Of a stretch of DNA of 13,475 nt, positions 5,371 to 13,207 are shown piece after piece. The stretch is taken from positions 1 through 13,475 of the forward strand of contig CABUHO010000040.1 of assembly GCA_902491395.1 (NCBI GenBank), written 5' to 3'. The notes beneath the pieces were generated by a model that was not told where the DNA came from, made no database searches, and worked only from the letters and a program-made list of their open reading frames with translations. Each line of letters opens with the position of its first letter. The first letter of the stretch is position 1. Origin of the DNA: an uncultured Collinsella sp. (lineage in GTDB: Bacteria; Actinomycetota; Coriobacteriia; Coriobacteriales; Coriobacteriaceae). The position numbers were made by a program, and so were the translations under genes.

Positions 5371-7962
5371 TTACCCGAGCACGCGTACGGGGCCCAAGAG
5401 GCCGCTGGGCTCGGAGGGCTCGGTCATGCCGAACACGTCGGGGACGGCATGGTCGAGGGTGTTGATGATATCGATCGCAAGCGCGTGCTCACCGGCCAAA
5501 AGCGCGCCGGCCTCAAAGCGGTAAGGCGGACAGATGCGCGTGCCGAGGGATTTGCCGTCGAGGGTGACGGTTGCGGTCTCAAAGACCTCGCCAAGGTCGA
5601 TGACGGTGCGGGTGGCCGCTTCGCCCAGGACAAAGGAGGCCCGGTAGCGGAATGTGCCGGCCTTGCCGGGGAACTCGGCCGAGGAAAGGTCGTGCAGGTC
5701 TGCAAGCTCAACAGGCTCGCCAAAGGCATCGGTGCCAGGGGCAGAGAAGGCAACCGCCCAGGGCCCGTCGACGCATGTGGCTTCGTCTTCGGCGGTTGCC
5801 ACAGCAACGGAACCTGTAGCCCCAAGGACCACGATGCAGCTCTCGTAGGGAGCCAGCTCGAGCGTGCCGTCAAAGGCGGCGGGCTCGGTGCCGTTGAGCA
5901 GATCGAGGCGCGCGCCTGCGACGGGCGTGCCGTCGGCAAGCGCAACCTGAGTGGAGATGCCCTGCTTGGGATGCTCGTTGACGAGCATCAGATAGCTCTC
6001 GCCCGCCCGCTCGTAGCGCAGTGCGCGCAGCCAGGGCTGGGGCTCGGCGCAAACCACGGTCTGCATGCCGGTATTGGCAAGTGTTCCTGCGAGCTCGGTG
6101 GTCGCCAGGAGTTTGATGCCGGCGAGCGCGGTTGCATCCAGGGAGGCAAAGCCCTCGCGGCCTGCAGTGTCACCGTCGTAGCGCTTGTTCGGCAACTCAT
6201 CCAGCGCGTACACGGCAACACCTGCGGCTGCGGCGCGCGCGGCAAAGTCGAGCACGGCTCCGCCGACAAACTCGGCTCCGGGCATCACCAGGCAGCGGTA
6301 TGCCTGGCCGTTCACGCTAAAGCCGCTACCGTCTGCGGCAATTTCAACGGCATAGCGCCCTGCGTCCTCAAATGCCTCTGCCGGCACGATGTCAAAGTCG
6401 ACCTGCGCGCGCAAAAGCTCGGAGGCGGCATGCTGCATAAAGTTCGCCTTGCCTGCCCACTCGGCGTCCGCATGGTAGAGAAGCGCCACCGGGGTCGTTG
6501 CGCGCCCGCCGCTCAGCAGGCTCGCCGTACGGTTCATGTAGCTCATGAGCTGCCCAAAGTGTGCAAACTGGGGGTTTTGGCTATGCGCATAGAAATGCGG
6601 CGGGCAGTCCCAGTCGGGGAAGGCGGCCATGCTAAAGGCATGCGGCACAAACCAATTGACGCCGCGCACCAAAAAATGATCGGCGATCCACTTCATCTCG
6701 CGTAGGCCTTCGTGCCATCCAAATGCGCCAAAGACCTCGGCCATGCAGCGCCCCTGCTTTTTGGGGTCGAGGTGTGCTGCCGAGGAGCCCAGCTTGGGCA
6801 GCACGTAGTTATAGAACTCGAGGTCCCACACGCCGCGTCCGTAGCTGTGAAGGCCGCGGTCCATGCCGGGTACCAGCTGGTTGATCACGATGTCGACGCC
6901 CGCCATGTCCTGACCGCCCACGGCGCGGAAGTAGTGCCCGGCGCCCACGCCCAGGCGCGCGTGGCAGTCCTTGTCCTCGATAACGTGGCCGATGTACTGC
7001 ACGCCGCGCGCGCGGCACCAGTCGCCGAGCTGGTCGCAGAAACACTCCTTATAGAGGGTGCTTGCGATGTCCATATAGACGTGGCGTACGTGCGCGCCGG
7101 CCGGCTCGCGGTCCCACAGGTGCGGGAGCTCGGCCAGGTAGCGCTCGCCCAGTGCCGCGCGTAGGCGACGCTCAAGCTCGGCCGACCAGGGTAGGGGCGC
7201 GGTGGCCTTGCCGATGAGCGTGTCCGAGATGCCATCGGGGCCCGTGGTGCCCTTCTCGTTGGCAAATCCGGGCTCATCGGAGAAAAAGCCCAGGATCGTC
7301 TTGCCAAACTCATCGCCCAGATGCTCAAAATGCGGCTCGTAGACAGCATCGATGAGCTGCGCCACCGAGGCGCGGTCGACCATATTGATGTAGTCCTCGT
7401 TGTAGGAGGTCTTGCCGCTCGTGAATATCACGCATGCCTGCGTGAGGCCCGCAGGTGCATCGAAGACCAGGCGGCTGGGGTTGCCGTCTGCATCGTCGAA
7501 TACTCGGTAAGCGACGTCGACGGGGCTGCCGTCCTGCATAAATGTCACGCCGTAGAAGCGCTCCGTTTTGTCGAGCATGTTGGCGAGCGCGATGCTCGCG
7601 GCGGACGTGGGGCCCACGATGTCGAACGTGCGGTGCGTGAGCACGATCTTGCGGAGCTCGGGCACGGCTTCCTTGGCGGCGCCGTTGGCAAAGCCCGTGG
7701 GGAAGTGCGCGTCGTCCAAGATCCAGAGCTTAAGGCCCAGCTGCTTGCACTCGTCAATGACAAAGCGCAAGTCGCGCCACCAGCCCTCGCCGCAAAAATC
7801 GGGGTGTGGGCGGCTTTCGAGACAGACCTCGTGGATGTCGGCGCCGGCGATCTTTTCCAGATACTCGGCAATGGTCTTATGGCTCTCGCCCTTCATCCAC
7901 AAAAACGGAAGCACGTGGTTGTCGTATGTGCCCTCGAGCACCTGCTGATAGTACGCGGTCAT
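5371..7962 (-). CDS. Large cytoplasmic glycoside hydrolase, GH106/GH2-related
   Basis: 863-residue enzyme without signal peptide or membrane segments, so it should act on imported oligosaccharides. The N-terminal half looks like a TIM-barrel hydrolase: ESRPHPDFCGEGWW (49-62), LWILDDAHFPTG (79-90), FFSDEPGF (226-233), GHVIEDKD (325-332), MAEVFGAFGW (407-416). The centre (about 485-600) resembles a beta-galactosidase-like trimerisation or flavodoxin-like domain. The C terminus (about 730-863) resembles a GH2 sugar-binding jelly roll, with FRYRASFVL (771-779) and TLDGKSLG (800-807). D229, E230 and E409 are candidate catalytic acids; this is my inference. Alpha-rhamnosidase (GH106) is the nearest named activity but the substrate is not established. 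Start chosen for AAGGAGG six bases before the ATG; the open frame runs on to 8421 but would cross the divergent regulator gene. Likely controlled by that AraC-type neighbour. Confidence 0.8.
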   Translation of the reverse strand: MTAYYQQVLEGTYDNHVLPFLWMKGESHKTIAEYLEKIAGADIHEVCLESRPHPDFCGEGWWRDLRFVIDECKQLGLKLWILDDAHFPTGFANGAAKEAVPELRKIVLTHRTFDIVGPTSAASIALANMLDKTERFYGVTFMQDGSPVDVAYRVFDDADGNPSRLVFDAPAGLTQACVIFTSGKTSYNEDYINMVDRASVAQLIDAVYEPHFEHLGDEFGKTILGFFSDEPGFANEKGTTGPDGISDTLIGKATAPLPWSAELERRLRAALGERYLAELPHLWDREPAGAHVRHVYMDIASTLYKECFCDQLGDWCRARGVQYIGHVIEDKDCHARLGVGAGHYFRAVGGQDMAGVDIVINQLVPGMDRGLHSYGRGVWDLEFYNYVLPKLGSSAAHLDPKKQGRCMAEVFGAFGWHEGLREMKWIADHFLVRGVNWFVPHAFSMAAFPDWDCPPHFYAHSQNPQFAHFGQLMSYMNRTASLLSGGRATTPVALLYHADAEWAGKANFMQHAASELLRAQVDFDIVPAEAFEDAGRYAVEIAADGSGFSVNGQAYRCLVMPGAEFVGGAVLDFAARAAAAGVAVYALDELPNKRYDGDTAGREGFASLDATALAGIKLLATTELAGTLANTGMQTVVCAEPQPWLRALRYERAGESYLMLVNEHPKQGISTQVALADGTPVAGARLDLLNGTEPAAFDGTLELAPYESCIVVLGATGSVAVATAEDEATCVDGPWAVAFSAPGTDAFGEPVELADLHDLSSAEFPGKAGTFRYRASFVLGEAATRTVIDLGEVFETATVTLDGKSLGTRICPPYRFEAGALLAGEHALAIDIINTLDHAVPDVFGMTEPSEPSGLLGPVRVLG

Positions 7963-8001
7963 GGATCCTCCTTGGCTCGATCGATCTGCTGCATAGCACA
8001 G

Positions 8002-8030
8002 ATTATGGACGCGTCGGCGCGTTCTGCTAA
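8002..8030 (-). promoter_or_regulatory. Candidate promoter of the large hydrolase gene
   Basis: On the minus strand TTAGCA (8030-8025), a 17-base spacer and CATAAT (8007-8002), 4 and 5 of 6 consensus bases. Transcription would start about 33 nt before the ATG. It overlaps the divergent regulator promoter, so one bound activator in this 114-bp gap could affect both. A short inverted repeat, ATCTG ... CAGAT, covers 7984-8003 around the expected start site and may be an operator. Confidence 0.45.
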
Positions 8031-8033
8031 TAT
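8025..8033 (+). promoter_or_regulatory. Candidate extended -10 promoter of the AraC-type gene
   Basis: TGCTAATAT is an extended -10 (TGnTAATAT) about 44 bp before the start codon. The -35 is weak, TGGACG (8006-8011) at 16 bases. It shares bases with the -35 of the divergent hydrolase promoter, so the two promoters may compete. Confidence 0.4.
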
Positions 8034-8076
8034 CTGAATCACGACGAACTATGACCAAATCAACGATTGGCAAGCC

Positions 8077-9069
8077 ATGGAGATCGACGAGCTCGAGCGT
8101 AGGCTCAGCGAACTGAGCGCCAGTGAGATCACTTATAAAGACGGCATGGCATTTGATTGGTCGATTATGACCGAGCATGTCGAAATCGACGGATGCCCAG
8201 TGCGCAAGATTGGGCAGCCAGGGTTTGCCTATGCCCAGCCCGGCATGCCGCGCGGCCTGACGATAAGGAAAAACTCGCGCTTTAATGCAGTTCCCGAGCA
8301 CGTGCATGATTACGTGGAGATGAGCTATGTGTATCGCGGGCGCTGTCCGCAGACGGTGGCGGGGGAGAGGCTCGAGTTGCGCCGCAACGAGGTGCTTTTG
8401 CTCGACGCCCTTTGCCCCCATGCCGTGGCGGCGCTCGGCGAGGACGACATCATGCTGAGCATGACCGTTTCACGCTCTTTTTTGCGCCGGAGTCTCGAGT
8501 CGAGCCTCTCGCGCGAGAGCGCGGTCTCGCGGTTTTTGTTCAACGCGCTCAACAGCGAGACGGACCATCGGGGGCATGTCCGTTTTTACTGCGGCGAGAG
8601 CCGTCGGATTCGGCGCTACATGCAGGAGATGCTCTGTGAGCTGTACGACCCGAGCCCCAACGGTTCCGAGATCGTCCTGCGTCTGTTTCAGCTGTTTTTG
8701 GCCGAGCTTATGGATTGCTACGAGCGCGAGCTGGTGCGCGGCGCGGCGGACGGCGCGGCGGGGCCCACTGCCCTGGTGACGGGAATGCTTGGCTATATCG
8801 ATCGCGAATTCGCTGCATGCTCCCTCGAGGGGATGGCGGCGGAGTTTGGCTTGAGCCCTAATTATGCGACGGCGCTCCTCAAGCGACATGTGGGCAAGAC
8901 CTTTAGGCAGCTTGTGCAGGAGCGACGCCTGGTGCGTGCGGCCGAGCTTCTGCGCGGTGGCGCCACGGCCGGGGCGGCTGCGCATGCGGTGGGCTATGAA
9001 AACATGAGCTTCTTCTACCGTAAGTTTCACGGCAAGTATGGATGCACCCCCGCGGCATACCGCCGGTAA
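8077..9069 (+). CDS. AraC-family transcriptional regulator (cupin + AraC HTH)
   Basis: 330-residue cytosolic regulator. An N-terminal cupin-like ligand domain lies at about 55-130, with VPEHVHDYVEMSYVYRG (72-88) carrying the usual His pair and EVLLLDALCPHAV (105-117). The C-terminal 95 residues hold two helix-turn-helix units: SLEGMAAEFGLSPNYATALL (249-268) and the closing motif AHAVGYENMSFFYRKFHGKYG (302-322) followed by P-x-x-Y-R. Such regulators usually activate adjacent sugar-use genes when their ligand is bound. The gene is divergent from the large hydrolase with 114 bp between, which points to that gene as a target. The ribosome site is weak (only GATTGG-like bases before the ATG), suggesting low expression. 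The GH1 gene 167 bp downstream is a second possible target. Confidence 0.92.
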   Translation: MEIDELERRLSELSASEITYKDGMAFDWSIMTEHVEIDGCPVRKIGQPGFAYAQPGMPRGLTIRKNSRFNAVPEHVHDYVEMSYVYRGRCPQTVAGERLELRRNEVLLLDALCPHAVAALGEDDIMLSMTVSRSFLRRSLESSLSRESAVSRFLFNALNSETDHRGHVRFYCGESRRIRRYMQEMLCELYDPSPNGSEIVLRLFQLFLAELMDCYERELVRGAADGAAGPTALVTGMLGYIDREFAACSLEGMAAEFGLSPNYATALLKRHVGKTFRQLVQERRLVRAAELLRGGATAGAAAHAVGYENMSFFYRKFHGKYGCTPAAYRR

Positions 9070-9236
9070 GCGCGGGGCGGATCGTCTTCGCTCCTTCGGT
9101 GTCAAAAAGTTTCAGCTGCAGCGCTGTTGCAGCGCGCGTCTGCGAAAAGAAGTGTCGGGTTTGGCACCCCTGCCCCTGCCTGTCGCGTGCGTGGGCGATA
9201 CTCGGCCTATCGACCCGCAATGCAAAGGAGATGCTC

Positions 9237-10673
9237 ATGGCAAACATCAAGTTCCCCGAGGGTTTCTATTGGGGCGGCGCCACGGCCGCCAATCAGTTTG
9301 AGGGCGCTTGGAACGTGGACGGCCGCGGTCCTTCCGTCGACGACCATTTCTTGGGCGGCAGCTACAAGGAGCCGCGCCAGATTACGATCGACATCGACCC
9401 CAACCGCTTCTACCCCAATCATGACGGCATCGATTTCTACCATCACTACGAGGAGGATATCGCGCTGTTCGCCGAGATGGGCTTTACCATGTTCCGCATG
9501 TCCATCTCTTGGAGCCGCATCTTCCCCAACGGCGACGACGCCGAGCCCAACGAGGCCGGCCTCGCCTTCTACGACCGCGTCTTCGACTGCCTGCGCGCTC
9601 ACAATATCGAGCCGCTCGTGACCCTGTCGCACTACGAGATGCCCTATCACCTGGTCGAGAAATACAACGGCTGGGCGAGCCGCGAGCTCATCGGCTTCTT
9701 TGAGAAGTACTGCCAGACCGTCTTCGACCGCTATCAGGACAAGGTCAAGTTCTGGCTCACCTTCAACGAGATCAACTGCGGCACTCAGGACATGGGCAAC
9801 CTCTTTGAGACCAGCATGATTCAGGGCTTTGAGGGCCCGGCTTCGGCGGTCCATACTACGCCGCAGGCTCGTATGCAGGCGCTGCATCACCAGTTTGTCG
9901 CCAGCGGCCGCGTCGTGCGCTATGCCCACGAGCACTATCCGCAGTTTAAGATGGGCAACATGGACTGCTTCATCCTCTCCTATGCCGCCACGTGCGATCC
10001 GGCCGACGTGTTCGCCACGCAGCAGGAGATGAATACCATGAACTGGTACTGCTCCGACGTGCAGGTGCGCGGCAAGTATCCGTTCTATGCCAAGCGCTTC
10101 TGGGCCGAGAACGATGTCGAGCTTGTGATGGAGGACGGTGACCTGCAGGATATCGCCGACGGCAAGGTCGATTTCTACACCTTTAGCTACTACATGTCCG
10201 GCACCGTGGGCACCCACAGGGATCACGAGATGACCGAGGGCAACATGACCTTTGGCGGCAAGAATCCCTATCTGGAGTCCACCGACTGGGGCTGGCAGAT
10301 CGATCCGCTGGGTCTGCGCATCGCCCTCAACGAGATTTACGCCCGCTACGAGATTCCGCTGATGGTGGTCGAGAATGGCATGGGCGCCTACGATGAGGTC
10401 GAGGAGGACGGTTCCATCCACGACCCGTACCGCATCGCCTACTTGCAGAGCCACATCAAGGCCATGGGCGAGGCCATTGCCGACGGCGTCGACCTGATCG
10501 CCTACACCTGGTGGGGTCCCATCGACCTGGTGTCCGCCGGCACCGGCGAGATGCGCAAGCGCTATGGCTTCATCCACGTCGATAAGTACGACGACGGCAC
10601 CGGTACCTACGAGCGACGCCGCAAGGACAGCTTCTACGCCTACCAGAAGATCATCAAGTCCAACGGCCTTTAG
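9237..10673 (+). CDS. GH1 family 6-phospho-beta-glucosidase
   Basis: 478-residue cytosolic enzyme, standard GH1 length, that hydrolyses phosphorylated beta-glucosides delivered by a PTS. The N-terminal FYWGGATAANQFEGAW (10-25) has Gln20 of the -1 subsite; His132 lies in SHYEMP (131-136). Acid/base Glu178 is in TFNEIN (175-180) and nucleophile Glu379 in VVENGMG (377-383). C-terminal SAGTGEMRKRYGF (433-445) has Ser433, Lys441 and Tyr443, the phosphate-binding trio that separates 6-phospho-glycosidases from plain beta-glucosidases. Ser433 favours 6-phospho-beta-glucosidase; 6-phospho-beta-galactosidase is less likely. Start at 9237 chosen for AAAGGAG (9224-9230) six bases before; ATG 9231 is too close and 9042 lies inside the AraC-type gene. 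The 167-bp gap upstream has only a small hairpin (9121-9135) and no clear promoter. Structured repeat C starts on the base after its stop. Confidence 0.93.
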   Translation: MANIKFPEGFYWGGATAANQFEGAWNVDGRGPSVDDHFLGGSYKEPRQITIDIDPNRFYPNHDGIDFYHHYEEDIALFAEMGFTMFRMSISWSRIFPNGDDAEPNEAGLAFYDRVFDCLRAHNIEPLVTLSHYEMPYHLVEKYNGWASRELIGFFEKYCQTVFDRYQDKVKFWLTFNEINCGTQDMGNLFETSMIQGFEGPASAVHTTPQARMQALHHQFVASGRVVRYAHEHYPQFKMGNMDCFILSYAATCDPADVFATQQEMNTMNWYCSDVQVRGKYPFYAKRFWAENDVELVMEDGDLQDIADGKVDFYTFSYYMSGTVGTHRDHEMTEGNMTFGGKNPYLESTDWGWQIDPLGLRIALNEIYARYEIPLMVVENGMGAYDEVEEDGSIHDPYRIAYLQSHIKAMGEAIADGVDLIAYTWWGPIDLVSAGTGEMRKRYGFIHVDKYDDGTGTYERRRKDSFYAYQKIIKSNGL

Positions 10674-10821
10674 GTTCCGGCGTTCTACCGAACGCCGGAC
10701 CGGTCGACGCTGCGCCGGCCCCAAGCACCCCATCTCGCCACTCAAACCGTCGCTCGCGTACAGAAGTACGCGTCGCTCCTCTTTCGCGGCGACCTGGGGC
10801 ACTTGGAGCCGGCTCGCTGAC
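10674..10821 (+). repeat. Structured intergenic repeat, copy C (after the GH1 gene)
   Basis: Hairpin 1: TCCGGCGTTC (10676-10685), loop TACC, GAACGCCGGA (10690-10699), 10 perfect pairs. Linker CGACGCTGC (10705-10713). Outer stem: GCCGGC (10714-10719) with GCCGGC (10808-10813), CCAAG with CTTGG, CCCCA with TGGGG, TCGCC with GGCGA, broken by small internal loops. Inner hairpin: CGCGTAC (10755-10761), loop AGAA, GTACGCG (10766-10772), followed by a T-rich run. The fold matches copies A and D but most paired bases differ. Here the next gene lies downstream in the same direction, so the element occupies most of the 215-bp gap before the HAD gene and could separate, or tune, two genes of one transcript. 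Confidence 0.8.
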
Positions 10822-10888
10822 GCCTGCTCAACCTGCGGGCTTATCACTGCTGTCGCGCTTCGCCTCCCAATCCAGAAAGGGCCGCTCT

Positions 10889-11734
10889 ATGTCCTCCCGC
10901 AAAATACTGTTCCTTGATGTCGATGGCACGATCGCTGACTATGAGGGCAACATTCCGGCGTCCTGCGTGGCGGCCATTCAGGCCGCCCGCGCTAACGGGC
11001 ATCTGGCCTATATGTGCACGGGTCGCAGTAAGGCCGAGGTGCCGCCCGAGCTCGAGGCTATCGGCTTTGACGGCATGATCGGCGGCAATGGCTCTTATGT
11101 CGAGTCGGCGGGCGAGGTGGTCATGCACCAGCTCATCACCGCCGACCAGTGCCGTCACATCGTCGACTGGCTGCACGGCCGCGGCCTCGAGTTCTACCTT
11201 GAGAGCAACAACGGCCTGTTCGCGAGCGAGCGCTTTCGCGAGGCTGCGCGCCCGGTGTTGCAGACCTATATGGGTCGCAAGGGCGTGGAGGGCGCCGATA
11301 CGCTCGAGACCGACGACGTCATGCACGGCATGGTCTACGGCGCGCCGCTCTACCGTGATGACCTCAACAAGGTGAGCTTTATCCTGTCGAGCTATCAGGA
11401 TCACCTGGATAGCATCGAGGAGTTCCCCGACCTTGAGTGTCATACCTGGGGCGGCGCCGGCGAGACGGCGCTCTTTGGCGACATGGGCGTGCGCGGCATT
11501 ACCAAGGCGCACGCCGTCAACACACTGCTCGAGCACCTGGGTGCCGACCGTGCCGACACCGTGGCCTTCGGCGACGCCAAGATCGACATTCCCATGTTCG
11601 AGGCGTGCGCCACGGGCGTGGCCATGGGGTCGGGCGGCGATGAGTGCAAGGCGGCGGCCGACTATGTGACCACCGATGTCGACGACGATGGCATCTGGAA
11701 CGCCTTCGTGCATCTGGGGCTCATCGAGGGTTAA
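10889..11734 (+). CDS. Cof-type HAD-superfamily phosphatase
   Basis: 281-residue cytosolic phosphatase of the HAD IIB (Cof) group, which removes phosphate from sugar phosphates, nucleotides or flavin nucleotides; the substrate cannot be told from sequence. Motif I is FLDVDGTIAD (8-17), with nucleophile Asp10 and acid/base Asp12. Motif II is MCTGRS with Thr44. Motif III is Lys206 in RGITKAHAV (202-210). Motif IV is FGDAKIDIPMFE (227-238), with Asp229 and Asp233; it reads GDAKID instead of the more common GDGxND. The C2-type cap lies between motifs II and III. AGAAAGG (10874-10880) precedes the start by eight bases. Being between the GH1 and EIIA genes, it may dephosphorylate glucose 6-phosphate or a related product, which is inference. 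Confidence 0.88.
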   Translation: MSSRKILFLDVDGTIADYEGNIPASCVAAIQAARANGHLAYMCTGRSKAEVPPELEAIGFDGMIGGNGSYVESAGEVVMHQLITADQCRHIVDWLHGRGLEFYLESNNGLFASERFREAARPVLQTYMGRKGVEGADTLETDDVMHGMVYGAPLYRDDLNKVSFILSSYQDHLDSIEEFPDLECHTWGGAGETALFGDMGVRGITKAHAVNTLLEHLGADRADTVAFGDAKIDIPMFEACATGVAMGSGGDECKAAADYVTTDVDDDGIWNAFVHLGLIEG

Positions 11735-11796
11735 TCAACAAAATGGGTATCGATGGGACAAAGACGTCGGCGAGGTCCTCGATTCGACTCCCCACC

Positions 11797-11825
11797 TTAG
11801 TTTTTGGTCCATTTGGCACTATAAT
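11797..11825 (+). promoter_or_regulatory. Candidate promoter of the EIIA gene
   Basis: A perfect -10, TATAAT (11820-11825), 49 bp before the ATG. At a 17-base spacing the -35 position reads TTAGTT, only 2 of 6 consensus bases. A consensus -10 with a poor -35 fits a promoter that needs an activator. This indicates that EIIA can be transcribed separately from the HAD gene 140 bp upstream. Confidence 0.55.
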
Positions 11826-11874
11826 CACCATAGGCATGCGCACTACGTTGCGCTTAATCAAGAGGAGAAAACGT

Positions 11875-12411
11875 ATGGGTCTGTTTGACATGTTCAAGAA
11901 GAAGGCTGAGCCTGCGGCTGCCGCTGCTCCGGCCTCCATCTCTGCTTCTGCCGGCGCCGACGTGCTGTGCTCGCCCGTCAAAGGCAAGGTCATCAAGATG
12001 GCCGATGTGCCTGATCCCGTCTTTGGTGGCGAGGTTCTGGGCAAGGGCTGCGCCGTGTGGCCCGAGGACGATCTGGTCTATGCCCCCTGCGACGGCAAGG
12101 TTACCGTCACCATGGGTCACGCTGTGGGCCTGCAGTCCGATAGCGGCATCGAGGTCCTGGTGCACGTTGGCGTCGATACCGTCAACATGAACGGCGACGG
12201 CTTCGAGGGCTTCGTCAAGGCTGACGATGTCGTGAAGGCCGGCCAGCCCATGCTCAAGATCGACCGCGCCAAGATCGCCGCTGCCGGCTACAAGGACTGC
12301 GTCGTCGTGGCCGTGTCCAACACCGCCGAGTTCGCCGATGTCGAGCTCGCCGTCGAGGCCGACTCCGCTGTCGCCGCCGGCGATGCTATCGTCAAGGTTG
12401 TCCGCAAGTAA
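11875..12411 (+). CDS. PTS glucose-type EIIA protein (Crr-like)
   Basis: 178-residue soluble phosphocarrier of the glucose-family phosphotransferase system; it takes phosphate from HPr and passes it to an EIIB domain. After a short amphipathic start (MGLFDMFKKK) and an Ala-rich linker (14-27), the beta-sandwich EIIA domain spans about 28-178. The phosphorylated residue is His97 in EVLVHVGVDTV (93-103); the paired His82 is in MGHAVGL (80-86). DAIVKV near the end is also typical. The N-terminal basic helix resembles that of E. coli EIIA-Glc, used there for membrane contact. Start chosen for AGAGGAG (11861-11867) seven bases before the ATG; an upstream in-frame ATG overlaps the HAD gene. It stands alone, without EIIBC. 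It has its own promoter and terminator. It may serve several permeases, possibly including the one supplying the GH1 substrate. Confidence 0.94.
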   Translation: MGLFDMFKKKAEPAAAAAPASISASAGADVLCSPVKGKVIKMADVPDPVFGGEVLGKGCAVWPEDDLVYAPCDGKVTVTMGHAVGLQSDSGIEVLVHVGVDTVNMNGDGFEGFVKADDVVKAGQPMLKIDRAKIAAAGYKDCVVVAVSNTAEFADVELAVEADSAVAAGDAIVKVVRK

Positions 12412-12436
12412 ATCGCGGCATTCACAGGATGTTTTG

Positions 12437-12468
12437 GGGTGGTCGGATTGTCCGGCCACCCTTTTTTA
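12437..12468 (+). terminator. Intrinsic terminator of the EIIA gene
   Basis: GGGTGGTCGGA (12437-12447), loop TTG, TCCGGCCACCC (12451-12461): an 11-bp stem with one G-U, followed by TTTTTT (12462-12467). It starts 26 bp past the EIIA stop codon. It is the clearest conventional terminator in the window, which makes the absence of such a form in the structured repeats more telling. Confidence 0.93.
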
Positions 12469-12646
12469 TTGCACGGTACCGATGCACTTTATTACACGCT
12501 GAGCGGACTCGCAGACCGTTCGGACGCTAAAACGAACCGACCGCGCTTTCGTGCTGTCGGGGGTGTTCATAAGTGGATAGTATGAGCTTACTTATTACAA
12601 CGTGCGCCGTGTTGGGAAGCACGGTGCCGCTTATTGGGAGGACAAC

Positions 12647-13204
12647 ATGAAAAAGAAGCTGCTGCTTGCGCCCCTCATGGCCGTCTTGGTTGCATGCGTG
12701 GTCGTGCTTTCCGGTTGCGGAGGCCCCTCGATCGAAGAACTCATCACCGAGGACCTTACGACTCAGTTCGATGAGGTCAAAAACGGTGGCGACGATTTCC
12801 TCTCTGGTCTGGAAGAGGCTTCGGGCGACGAGTTCGAGCAGCTGGGCATCGATCCCAAGGAGTATGCCAAGACCTATCTCGAGGGCTTTGACTACAAGAT
12901 CGGCGATGTGACTGTCGACGAGGACAAGGGCGTTGCGACCGCCGAGGTCTCCATCACCTGCAAGTCCATGAACAAGATCGTCGAGGACTTCTCCACCCAG
13001 TATCAGGAGAAGGTCGCTGCGCTTGATGCGATGCCTTCCGATGACGAGCTGTACAAGATGGCTGGCGAGGTGATGGTCGATGTGACCAAGGCCACCGAGC
13101 CCAGGAAGACCACGGTTATCTTCAAGTACACCTGCAACGACGACGGCGAGTGGTCTGCCGACGACTCCGTCAACTCCGAGATGATGGATGCGATGCTGAG
13201 CTAG
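12647..13204 (+). CDS. Predicted secreted lipoprotein of unknown function
   Basis: 185-residue protein with a lipoprotein signal: basic MKKK, a hydrophobic stretch (5-21) and lipobox LSGC (21-24), so Cys24 would be lipidated and the mature protein held on the outer face of the membrane. The mature part (about 161 residues) is acidic and mostly helical in the first half (IEELITEDLTTQFDEVKNG), then alternates strands such as YKIGDVTVDED (about 84-94) and KTTVIFKYTC. I do not recognise a named family with confidence; it resembles small coriobacterial lipoproteins sometimes labelled with a DUF such as DUF5105. Start chosen for GGGAGGA (12636-12642) just before MKKK; an in-frame ATG at 12602 would put charged residues before the signal. 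It follows the EIIA terminator, so it is transcribed alone, perhaps from an AT-rich stretch near 12566-12598 that has no clear -35/-10 pair. Confidence 0.85.
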   Translation: MKKKLLLAPLMAVLVACVVVLSGCGGPSIEELITEDLTTQFDEVKNGGDDFLSGLEEASGDEFEQLGIDPKEYAKTYLEGFDYKIGDVTVDEDKGVATAEVSITCKSMNKIVEDFSTQYQEKVAALDAMPSDDELYKMAGEVMVDVTKATEPRKTTVIFKYTCNDDGEWSADDSVNSEMMDAMLS

Positions 13205-13207
13205 TTC

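Noticed and set aside
5278..6705. A 475-codon open frame on the plus strand
   Set aside because: It lies antisense to the large hydrolase gene, has no recognisable domains or ribosome site, and reflects the codon bias of a high-GC gene on the other strand.
7963..8421. N-terminal extension of the large hydrolase to 1016 residues
   Set aside because: The extension overlaps the divergent AraC-type gene and both promoters and has no family similarity. ATG 7962 has a strong Shine-Dalgarno.
9115..9135. Hairpin GCGCTG-TTG-CAGCGC between the AraC-type and GH1 genes as a terminator
   Set aside because: The stem is only six pairs and no T-run follows; it might be an operator, but nothing supports a specific call.
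9042..9236. Longer start for the GH1 protein
   Set aside because: The ATG at 9042 is inside the AraC-type gene and the extra residues are not GH1-like, whereas AAAGGAG stands at the right distance from 9237.
9207..10847. A 546-codon open frame on the minus strand
   Set aside because: It is fully antisense to the GH1 gene, which has all catalytic motifs. The antisense translation is rich in low-complexity V/A/L/H runs typical of shadow frames.
11812..11828. Sigma-54-like TTGGCAC before the EIIA gene
   Set aside because: The -24 half is present but the required GC-containing -12 element is absent; the perfect TATAAT at 11820-11825 explains the site better.
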